This document shows positions 1-5,034 of a stretch of 5,034 bases of DNA, one piece after another; position 1 is the first letter of the stretch; every line of letters starts with the position of its first letter. A model generated the notes under the pieces. It was not told where the DNA came from and ran no database searches. It saw only the letters and a program-made list of their open reading frames with translations. The translations under genes and the position numbers were made by a program. This DNA is from Betaproteobacteria bacterium (lineage in GTDB: Bacteria; Pseudomonadota; Gammaproteobacteria; Burkholderiales; SG8-41). Where the stretch lies: positions 1 through 5,034 of the forward strand of contig JAIOOZ010000020.1 in the NCBI GenBank assembly GCA_021414185.1, given 5' to 3'.

Positions 1-669
1 CTGGCGCTTGACGCGGCCGCGGATGCGCTTTTCCACCTGCAGGATGTCGAGTTCGCCTTCGATCAGCGTGAGCAGGTGCTCGAGCCGCTTTTTGGCGGCA
101 AACATTTCGAGCACTTCCTGTTTTTGCTCGAGTTTCAGCGGCAGGTGCGCGGCTATGGTGTCGGCCAGCCGGCCCGGCTCGTCGATGCCCGACAGCGAGG
201 TCAGGATTTCCGGCGGGATCTTCTTGTTCAGTTTCACGTACTGGTCGAATTGCGCGACCAGCGTGCGGCGCATGGCTTCGACTTCGGCGGTGATTTCGTT
301 GTCTGCGGCGATCGGCGTGGCGTCGACGGTGAAATGCGTCGTCGCATCCATGACCTGGTTGATGTGCGCGCGCTGGCTGCCCTCGACCAGCACTTTGACC
401 GTGCCGTCGGGCAGTTTGAGCATTTGCAGAATATTGGCGAGCGTGCCTATCGAGTAAAGGTCTTCCGGCGCGGGTTCGTCCTTGGCGGCCGATTTCTGCG
501 CGATCAGCACGATGCTCTTGCCCGCTTCCATCGCGGTTTCAAGCGCCTTGATGGATTTCGGGCGCCCGACGAAGAGCGGAATGACCATATGCGGGAATAC
601 CACCACGTCGCGTAAGGGCAATAGCGGCAGTTGCACCATATTCGTCACCGGGTCATTGGAAATGGACAT
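1..669 (-). CDS. lon: ATP-dependent protease Lon, N-terminal part (cut by window edge)
   Basis: Lon is a cytoplasmic AAA+ serine protease that degrades misfolded proteins and selected regulators. Only the first 223 codons are here; the frame stays open to base 1. The translation begins MSISNDPVTNM and continues with the family hallmark LPLLPLRDVVVFPHMVIPLF (about residues 14-33). ILQMLKLPDGTVKVLVEG and KLNKKIPPE follow. This is the PUA-like LON substrate-binding domain, and the helical linker is starting (LQVEKRIRGRVKRQ at the cut). The AAA+ module and the Ser-Lys protease domain lie outside the window. The ATG at 669 is preceded by a modest Shine-Dalgarno CAGGT, 9 nt upstream. An in-frame ATG at codon 11 also precedes the conserved block, but the first ATG fits the usual length of the N-terminal extension. 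It follows clpX on the same strand after 153 nt, with its own heat-shock promoter. Recognition is very secure. Confidence 0.97.
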   Translation of the reverse strand, partial: MSISNDPVTNMVQLPLLPLRDVVVFPHMVIPLFVGRPKSIKALETAMEAGKSIVLIAQKSAAKDEPAPEDLYSIGTLANILQMLKLPDGTVKVLVEGSQRAHINQVMDATTHFTVDATPIAADNEITAEVEAMRRTLVAQFDQYVKLNKKIPPEILTSLSGIDEPGRLADTIAAHLPLKLEQKQEVLEMFAAKKRLEHLLTLIEGELDILQVEKRIRGRVKRQ

Positions 670-736
670 GTGGTTTTACCTGATAGAGAAACGGAAATGG
701 GAACAAAATGCGTACAAATTGAGCAATGCAAAGAGA

Positions 737-764
737 ATGTTGGGGCAAGCCCCGGCAATTCAAG
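737..764 (-). promoter_or_regulatory. sigma32 (heat-shock) promoter of lon
   Basis: On the minus strand there is CTTGAA (764-759), then 13 nt, then CCCCAACAT (745-737). The sigma32 (RpoH) consensus is CTTGAAA, 11-16 nt, CCCCATNT, so the -35 and the CCCCA core match well at legal spacing. Transcription would start near 728-731, giving a lon leader of about 60 nt. lon is a classical RpoH target in proteobacteria, which agrees with the position. The spacer and the CCCC run form a small dyad, GGGGCTTGCCCC. The element match is seen in the sequence; heat induction is inferred. Confidence 0.75.
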
Positions 765-773
765 CAGTGTAAA

Positions 774-808
774 CCTCCCCTCGCTGCGTAGTCAGGCGCG
801 GGGGGAAG
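774..808 (-). terminator. Imperfect terminator-like hairpin after clpX
   Basis: Just after the clpX stop, the minus-strand RNA can pair CUUCCCCCCGC (808-798) with GCGAGGGGAGG (784-774) around a 13-nt loop. The stem has 11 positions, with one C-A mismatch and one G-U pair. It is followed only by UUUACA, so the U-tract is weak. It probably ends or attenuates the tig-clpP-clpX transcript before the lon promoter, but some read-through into lon is likely. It could instead be an mRNA-stabilising 3' hairpin. Confidence 0.5.
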
Positions 809-822
809 ATCCATGCGTAAGA

Positions 823-2088
823 TTATACCGAACCCGCCACCTTGGGTTGGTCGGAATAGATGAGGATAGGACGCGTATCTGTGCCGATTGAACCTTCGTC
901 GACCACCACTTTGATCACGTTGTCGAGCGACGGCAGGTCGAACATGGTGTCGAGCAGGGTCTGCTCGAGGATCGAACGCAGCCCGCGCGCGCCGGTCTTG
1001 CGCTCCAGCGCCTTGCGCGATACTGCTTTCAATGCGGCGTCGCGCACTTCGAGTTCGACGCCTTCCATCAAAAACATTTTCTGATACTGTTTCAAGAGCG
1101 CGTTCTTCGGCTCGGTGAGTATCTGGATCAGCGCGACTTCGTCGAGCTCCTCCAGCGTCGCCACCACCGGCAGGCGGCCGACGAACTCCGGGATCAGGCC
1201 GTACTTGATCAGGTCTTCGGGCTGCACGCCGCGCAGGACCTTGGTGGCGTCCTTGCGGTTGTCGCGGCTTTTCACTTCCGCGCCAAAACCGATGCCGCCT
1301 TTTTCCGAGCGCGCGCGTATCACCTTGTCGAGGCCGTCGAAAGCGCCGCCGCAGATGAAAAGGATATTGGTGGTATCGACCTGCACGAATTCCTGGTTCG
1401 GGTGCTTGCGGCCGCCCTGCGGGGGCACCGAGGCTATCGTGCCTTCGATCAGCTTCAGCAGCGCCTGCTGCACGCCCTCGCCCGATACGTCACGCGTAAT
1501 CGACGGGTTGTCGGACTTGCGTGAAATCTTGTCGATTTCGTCGATATAAACGATGCCGCGCTGCGCCTTCTCGACGTCGTAGTCGCATTTCTGCAGCAGC
1601 TTCTGGATGATGTTTTCGACGTCTTCGCCGACATAGCCGGCTTCGGTCAGCGTGGTGGCGTCCGCCATCACGAAAGGCACGTTCAGCAGCCGCGCCAGCG
1701 TCTGCGCCAATAACGTTTTACCCGAGCCGGTCGGCCCCACCAGCAGGATATTGCTCTTGGCGAGTTCGACTTCGTCGTTCTTGGTCAGGTTCTTCAGCCG
1801 CTTGTAGTGGTTGTAGACGGCGACCGACAGGATTTTCTTCGCCAGGTCCTGGCCGATTACATATTGGTCTAGAATCTCGCGGATTTCGTGCGGCACCGGC
1901 AGATCGGACTTGGCGCCCTTGGTGCCGTGTTCGCCCTGGGTTTCCTCGCGGATGATGTCGTTGCACAGCTCGATGCATTCATCGCAGATGAATACCGACG
2001 GACCCGCGATGAGCTTGCGCACCTCGTGCTGGCTCTTGCCGCAAAACGAGCAATAGAGCAGTTTTTCGCCGCCGATCTTGTCTGACAT
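823..2088 (-). CDS. clpX: ATP-dependent Clp protease, ATP-binding subunit ClpX
   Basis: ClpX is a hexameric AAA+ unfoldase in the cytoplasm. It recognises tagged or damaged proteins and threads them into ClpP. The protein is 421 aa, close to the family norm. An N-terminal C4 zinc-binding domain has Cys13, Cys16, Cys35 and Cys38. Walker A is GPTGSGKT (118-125), the GYVG pore-1 loop is at 151-154, and Walker B is VYIDEID (about 180-186). The RKH pore loop is at 227-229, and the IGF loop that docks on ClpP is at 266-268. The arginine finger is Arg305 in EFVGR and sensor 2 is Arg368 in TGARG. Every functional element expected is present. The ATG at 2088 has a good Shine-Dalgarno AGGAAG (2101-2096), 7 nt upstream. 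The 35-nt gap after clpP indicates co-transcription. Nothing is unusual. Confidence 0.99.
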   Translation of the reverse strand: MSDKIGGEKLLYCSFCGKSQHEVRKLIAGPSVFICDECIELCNDIIREETQGEHGTKGAKSDLPVPHEIREILDQYVIGQDLAKKILSVAVYNHYKRLKNLTKNDEVELAKSNILLVGPTGSGKTLLAQTLARLLNVPFVMADATTLTEAGYVGEDVENIIQKLLQKCDYDVEKAQRGIVYIDEIDKISRKSDNPSITRDVSGEGVQQALLKLIEGTIASVPPQGGRKHPNQEFVQVDTTNILFICGGAFDGLDKVIRARSEKGGIGFGAEVKSRDNRKDATKVLRGVQPEDLIKYGLIPEFVGRLPVVATLEELDEVALIQILTEPKNALLKQYQKMFLMEGVELEVRDAALKAVSRKALERKTGARGLRSILEQTLLDTMFDLPSLDNVIKVVVDEGSIGTDTRPILIYSDQPKVAGSV

Positions 2089-2123
2089 ACGATTTCTTCC
2101 TTATAGGCCCGTATTGTAGGACA

Positions 2124-2765
2124 TTATTTCGCGGTTTCTGTTCTGTTCACCAGCACTTTATCGACCAACCCGTAACTTACTGCCTGATCGGCGGACAAAA
2201 AGTTGTCGCGATCGGTATCTTTTTCGACGGTATCGATCTTCTGGCCGGTGTGCTTGGCCATGATCTCGTTCAGTTTGCCTTTCAGAAACAGGATTTCCTT
2301 GGCGTGGATTTCGATGTCCGACGCCTGGCCCTGGAAACCGCCCATCGGCTGATGAATCATCACGCGCGAATTGGGCAGGCAGAAGCGTTTGCCCTTGGCA
2401 CCCGCCGTCAGCAGCAACGCACCCATGCTCGCCGCCTGGCCCACGCACAGGGTCGAAACGTCGGGCTTGATGAACTGCATCGTGTCGTAAATGGCGAGCC
2501 CCGCCGACACCGACCCGCCCGGCGAGTTGATGTAGAACGAGATGTCCTTGTCGGGGTTGTCGGACTCCAGAAACAGCAACTGGGCGACGATGACGTTGGC
2601 CGTCACTTCCGTCACCGGGCCGACGAGGAACACCACGCGCTCCTTCAACAAGCGCGAATAGATGTCGTAAGCGCGCTCGCCGCGGCCGCTTTGCTCGATC
2701 ACCATCGGGATCAAGCCGAGCCCCTGCGGTTCCACGTTCGTGCGCTCCCAGTTCGGCTGCATCAT
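2124..2765 (-). CDS. clpP: ATP-dependent Clp protease proteolytic subunit ClpP
   Basis: ClpP is a serine peptidase forming a double-heptamer chamber that cuts proteins unfolded by ClpX (or ClpA). It is 213 aa. The catalytic triad is complete: Ser113 in GQAASMGA, His138 in MIHQPMGG, and Asp187 in DTDRDNFLSA. The oxyanion-region motif NSPGGS lies at 80-85. About 16 residues precede the conserved GLIPMVIEQ block. By analogy with E. coli ClpP, where a short propeptide is removed just before ALVPMVIEQ, these are probably cleaved off to start the mature chain near Gly17. The start ATG at 2765 overlaps the tig stop as ATGA, and a second ATG follows at once (2762). The upstream site is a weak GGGGA, so translation is probably coupled to tig. 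It is the middle gene of tig-clpP-clpX. Confidence 0.99.
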   Translation of the reverse strand: MMQPNWERTNVEPQGLGLIPMVIEQSGRGERAYDIYSRLLKERVVFLVGPVTEVTANVIVAQLLFLESDNPDKDISFYINSPGGSVSAGLAIYDTMQFIKPDVSTLCVGQAASMGALLLTAGAKGKRFCLPNSRVMIHQPMGGFQGQASDIEIHAKEILFLKGKLNEIMAKHTGQKIDTVEKDTDRDNFLSADQAVSYGLVDKVLVNRTETAK

Positions 2766-4072
2766 TTGCTGTTCCCCATCAATTCGTCGAAATCGGTCGC
2801 TTTGTCTTCCACTTGCGCGGTCGCCTGCGCCCAGGTGACGACGTTTTCCTCGACCACCATGGACTCAATCTCACGCAACCGTTCGGGTGACTGGTAGTAC
2901 CACTTAACCACCTGCTCGGGCTGCTCGTAACTTTGCGCCTGCTCTTCAACCATCGCCCGCACCTGCTCAGGCTTGGCCTGCAACGCGTGCGTCTTTACCA
3001 CTTCCGCGAGTATCAGGCCCAGCGTCACGCGCCGTTGCGCCTGCTGCTCGAACAAATCGCGCGGCAGTTGCATGTTCTGCCCCTTCAACCCGCGCGCTTC
3101 CAGGTCCTGCTGTGCCGCGCCCTGCATGCGCTCGATTTCAAGCTCCACCAGCGACTTCGGCACGTCCACCTTGGTGGTGTCGATCAGCGCCTGCATGATC
3201 TGGTCTTTTACGCGGGCGCTGATGCGGCGCTTTACTTCGCGCTCGAGATTCTCGCGAACCTCTTTGCGCATCGTTTCCAGGTTGCCATCCGCCACCCCCA
3301 GCGCCTTTGCGAAATCAGCATCGACCGGCGGCAGCTGCGCCCCTGAAACCTGCTTTAACTTTACGTCGAAAGTAGCGGTTTTTCCAGCTAATTCTTTTCC
3401 ATGATAGTCTTCCGGAAAGCGTATTTCAAATACCTTGGAAGCACCTGCACTGAGACCTACGACCTCTTTCTCGAAATCCTTGAGGAAGCGGCCTTCGCCG
3501 AGCGTCAGCGCGAAGTCGTCGCCCTTGCCGCCTTCGAACTCCTTGCCGTCGGTTTTGCCGACAAAATCGATGGTGACCTTGTCGCCCAGCGCCGCCGGCC
3601 GCGTGACAGTACTGTAGGTCGCGCGCTGTTTGCGCATGATCTCCAGTGTCTTGTCGACTTCGGCTTCGCTGACAGTCGTCAGCGGCCGCTTGATCACGAC
3701 TTTGCTCATGTCGCTGGCCGTGACTTCCGGATAGATCTCAAAGGTCGCGCTGAATTCGACCTGCGCAACGCTGCCCAACTCACCCTTGGGCTCGAAGCGC
3801 GGGTAGCCGGCCACTTTCAGGTTCTGCGCGCGCACCGCGTCGCCGAAACTTTTCTGCAGGGCGTCGCCCAGCACTTCGCGCCGCACCTGGTCTTCGTACT
3901 GCTGCGCGACGACTTTCAGCGGCACCTTGCCGGGACGAAAGCCGTGCATCTTGACGTTGCGCGCGAGCTGCTTGAGACGCGTCTGCACCTCGCTGTCGAT
4001 TTCCTGAGAAGGCAGCGAAATGTTAAGACGCCGCTCGAGCTGACTGATATTTTCCAAAGTTGCCGCCATCAT
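2762..4072 (-). CDS. tig: Trigger factor, ribosome-associated chaperone and peptidyl-prolyl isomerase
   Basis: Trigger factor binds the ribosome near the tunnel exit and shields nascent chains. It is 436 aa, the normal length. The N-terminal ribosome-binding domain carries the signature GFRPGKVP (44-51), whose Phe-Arg-x-x-Lys docks on ribosomal protein L23. The FKBP-type isomerase domain is at about 160-245 (GDKVTIDFVGKTDG, then LGEGRFLKDFEKEVVGL). The rest is the helical C-terminal chaperone domain, with many Gln, Glu and Arg. There are two adjacent ATGs, at 4072 and 4069. The Shine-Dalgarno AGGA (4080-4077) lies 4 nt before the first and 7 nt before the second, so initiation at the second (one residue shorter) is at least as likely. 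Its stop overlaps the clpP start. No convincing promoter of its own is seen in the 61 nt before it, so it may be transcribed from the tRNA promoter. Confidence 0.98.
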   Translation of the reverse strand: MMAATLENISQLERRLNISLPSQEIDSEVQTRLKQLARNVKMHGFRPGKVPLKVVAQQYEDQVRREVLGDALQKSFGDAVRAQNLKVAGYPRFEPKGELGSVAQVEFSATFEIYPEVTASDMSKVVIKRPLTTVSEAEVDKTLEIMRKQRATYSTVTRPAALGDKVTIDFVGKTDGKEFEGGKGDDFALTLGEGRFLKDFEKEVVGLSAGASKVFEIRFPEDYHGKELAGKTATFDVKLKQVSGAQLPPVDADFAKALGVADGNLETMRKEVRENLEREVKRRISARVKDQIMQALIDTTKVDVPKSLVELEIERMQGAAQQDLEARGLKGQNMQLPRDLFEQQAQRRVTLGLILAEVVKTHALQAKPEQVRAMVEEQAQSYEQPEQVVKWYYQSPERLREIESMVVEENVVTWAQATAQVEDKATDFDELMGNSK

Positions 4073-4133
4073 TTCTTCCTGAGTTCCTTGCTGATTGCAC
4101 GTTTATGCCATGAACATTCGACGAAACCGGTAA

Positions 4134-4218
<85 letters not shown>

Positions 4219-4227
4219 AACGCTTTG

Positions 4228-4256
4228 ATTGTAATATAATTACCGCCGTTCGTCAG
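4228..4256 (-). promoter_or_regulatory. sigma70-type promoter of tRNA-Leu (and possibly tig-clpP-clpX)
   Basis: On the minus strand, CTGACG (4256-4251, 4 of 6 to TTGACA) is followed after exactly 17 nt by TACAAT (4233-4228, 5 of 6 to TATAAT). The start would be near 4221, about 3 nt before the mature tRNA 5' end. That very short leader is usual for tRNA genes. No hairpin with a U-tract separates the tRNA from tig, so transcripts may continue into the protein genes. No GC-rich discriminator is seen between the -10 and the predicted start. Confidence 0.65.
4235..4240 (+). promoter_or_regulatory. Possible -10 element for hpnC, opposite the tRNA promoter
   Basis: A perfect TATAAT stands on the plus strand in the AT-rich patch 4223-4242. 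It lies inside the spacer of the minus-strand tRNA promoter. The expected -35 position (about 4212-4217, CTTTCG) falls in the tRNA acceptor arm and matches poorly, and there is no TGn extension. If used, it would start hpnC mRNA near 4247, with a leader of about 85 nt. An activator would probably be needed. The match may be fortuitous, because the same AT-rich bases serve the tRNA promoter. Confidence 0.3.
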
Positions 4257-4257
4257 C

Positions 4258-4274
4258 TTCGAATACCGGTCGAA
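4258..4274. promoter_or_regulatory. Operator-like dyad in the tRNA/hpnC intergenic region
   Basis: TTCGA (4258-4262) and TCGAA (4270-4274) form a 5-bp inverted repeat with a 7-nt centre that overlaps the palindrome ACCGGT (4265-4270). It sits directly beyond the -35 of the tRNA promoter and downstream of the possible hpnC start point, a sensible place for a regulator. It is short, no known regulator is recognised, and chance is a real alternative. Confidence 0.25.
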
Positions 4275-4314
4275 TGGCGTGCGTAATCCCGTTAAGCCGT
4301 TGTAATACCGGTCG
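4262..4314 (+). repeat. Pair of 11-bp direct repeats, AATACCGGTCG
   Basis: Identical copies of AATACCGGTCG lie at 4262-4272 and 4304-4314, 42 nt apart start to start (four helical turns). Each contains the palindrome ACCGGT. The second copy is also preceded by TTGTAATA (4300-4307), which recurs at 4229-4236 at the tRNA promoter. The copies flank the stretch just upstream of the hpnC start. They may be binding sites for one regulator on the same face of the helix; function is unknown. Confidence 0.4.
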
Positions 4315-4330
4315 TTTCCCGGCAACTTGC

Positions 4331-5034
4331 GTGAGTATCGACCACTACGAAAATTTTCCTGTTGCGTCGGTGCTGTTGCCGGCGCGTTTGCGCAAACCGG
4401 TAGAACTCATCTACCGCTTCGCGCGCACGGCCGACGATTTCGCCGACGAAGGCGATTTGCCGGACCGCGAAAGACTCGATCTGCTCGCCGGCTTCGGCGA
4501 TGAATTGCGCCGCATAGAGTGCGGCGCGCAGCCGCATACCGCGCTCTTCCAGGAATTGGCGCCGATGATCGCGCAGCAGCGTTTAACCATCAGCCTGTTC
4601 CACGACCTGCTGTCGGCGTTCGCGCAGGACGTCACCAAAAAACGCTACGCCGATCTCGCCGACGTGCTCGACTACTGCCGGCGCTCCGCCAACCCGGTCG
4701 GGCGGCTGCTGCGCGAACTCTACGGTGCCGCAACGCCGCGAAACAACGCGTGGTCGGACAACATCTGCTCGGCCCTGCAAATCATCAATTTTCTGCAGGA
4801 CATCACCATCGATTACACGAACGGACGCATTTACATGCCGCAAGACGAACTCGCACGCTACCGCATCAGCGAAGCGCAAATCGCCACCCAGGAAGTGAAT
4901 GACGCGTGGCGCGCATTCATGGCGTTCGAGGTCGCACGCACGCGCCGCATGTTGCTCGACGGCGCGCCGCTCGGACGCGTGCTCGGCGGGCGCATCGGGC
5001 TGGAAATGCGCATGATCATCGCCGGCGGCGAACG
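4331..5034 (+). CDS. hpnC: Squalene-pathway synthase HpnC (hydroxysqualene synthase), N-terminal part (cut by window edge)
   Basis: A squalene/phytoene synthase family member. In the HpnCDE route, HpnD joins two farnesyl-PP into presqualene-PP, HpnC turns that into hydroxysqualene, and HpnE reduces it to squalene for hopanoids. 234 codons are present; the family is about 280 aa, so roughly 50 residues are missing. The N-terminus MSIDHYENFPVASVLLPARL is HpnC-like. The first Asp-rich motif is ARTADDFADE (Asp35, Asp36, Asp39), and the second is NFLQDITIDYTNGRIYMP (Asp157, Asp161); both bind the diphosphate-Mg2+. The GTG at 4331 is chosen because it begins exactly at the family start, but no clear Shine-Dalgarno precedes it. 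An in-frame ATG at 4274 would add 19 residues that look non-coding. HpnC is favoured over HpnD by the N-terminal motif; the exact step is inferred. Confidence 0.88.
   Translation, partial: MSIDHYENFPVASVLLPARLRKPVELIYRFARTADDFADEGDLPDRERLDLLAGFGDELRRIECGAQPHTALFQELAPMIAQQRLTISLFHDLLSAFAQDVTKKRYADLADVLDYCRRSANPVGRLLRELYGAATPRNNAWSDNICSALQIINFLQDITIDYTNGRIYMPQDELARYRISEAQIATQEVNDAWRAFMAFEVARTRRMLLDGAPLGRVLGGRIGLEMRMIIAGGE

Noticed and set aside
742..753. GGGGCTTGCCCC as a stand-alone hairpin or terminator
   Set aside because: A 5-bp stem with only 2 nt between the arms cannot form a stable loop in RNA. Its CCCC belongs to the sigma32 -10 element.
8..891. Several overlapping plus-strand frames opposite lon and the lon-clpX gap
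   Set aside because: They oppose the well-conserved Lon N-terminal domain, have low-complexity Ser/Arg-rich translations and have no ribosome-binding site or family match.
860..1549. Plus-strand frames opposite clpX
   Set aside because: clpX is complete and has every motif; these are mirror frames with Ser/Arg/Thr-rich composition.
2089..2150. Internal clpX promoter (TACAAT on the minus strand in the clpP-clpX gap)
   Set aside because: The -35 position 17 nt upstream reads ACAGAA, with no resemblance to TTGACA, so co-transcription with clpP is simpler.
2250..2897. Plus-strand reading frame of 215 codons opposite clpP
   Set aside because: It runs antisense across the clpP catalytic region and the tig-clpP junction. 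Its His/Arg/Gln/Leu-rich composition is typical of a shadow frame and no family is recognisable.
4073..4133. Separate tig promoter upstream of its start
   Set aside because: CATAAA on the minus strand is a possible -10, but nothing resembling a -35 lies 16-18 nt upstream.
4292..4902. Minus-strand and alternative plus-strand frames overlapping hpnC
   Set aside because: The HpnC frame from 4331 gives continuous family sequence with both Asp-rich motifs, so the others cannot be real on present evidence.

Overview
This window carries a housekeeping proteostasis block from a Gram-negative bacterium, most likely a betaproteobacterium. That assignment rests on the look of the proteins, the gene order tRNA-Leu / tig / clpP / clpX / lon, and the G+C-rich third codon positions. 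No phylogenetic search was possible, so it is an inference at class level only.

Layout. Most genes read on the minus strand, from right to left. A tRNA-Leu (anticodon UAG, 4134-4218) is preceded by a good sigma70-type promoter (4228-4256). After a 60-nt gap comes tig (trigger factor, 2762-4072). It overlaps clpP (ClpP peptidase, 2124-2765) by 4 nt, and 35 nt further on comes clpX (ClpX unfoldase, 823-2088). Between clpX and lon (669 to beyond the left edge) lie an imperfect terminator-like hairpin (774-808) and a convincing sigma32 (heat-shock) promoter (737-764). lon is cut after 223 codons. On the right, reading away on the plus strand, is the first 234 codons of hpnC (from a GTG at 4331 to the window edge), a squalene/phytoene-synthase family enzyme of the bacterial hopanoid route to squalene.

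How the genes work together. Trigger factor meets nascent chains at the ribosome exit. ClpX unfolds substrates and feeds them to the ClpP chamber. Lon is an independent ATP-dependent protease. tig-clpP-clpX are packed as an operon, and the tRNA may share their transcript because no terminator is visible between it and tig. lon has its own heat-inducible promoter and is partly insulated by the hairpin. hpnC belongs to isoprenoid/hopanoid metabolism and is a neighbour only: it diverges from the tRNA across a 112-bp region (4219-4330).

All key catalytic residues that can be checked are present, and no mobile element, CRISPR array, pseudogene or novel multi-gene system is visible. The parts that deserve a second look are regulatory: the lon control region, and the tRNA/hpnC divergent region with its overlapping promoter elements, repeated ACCGGT-containing motifs and poorly marked hpnC start.
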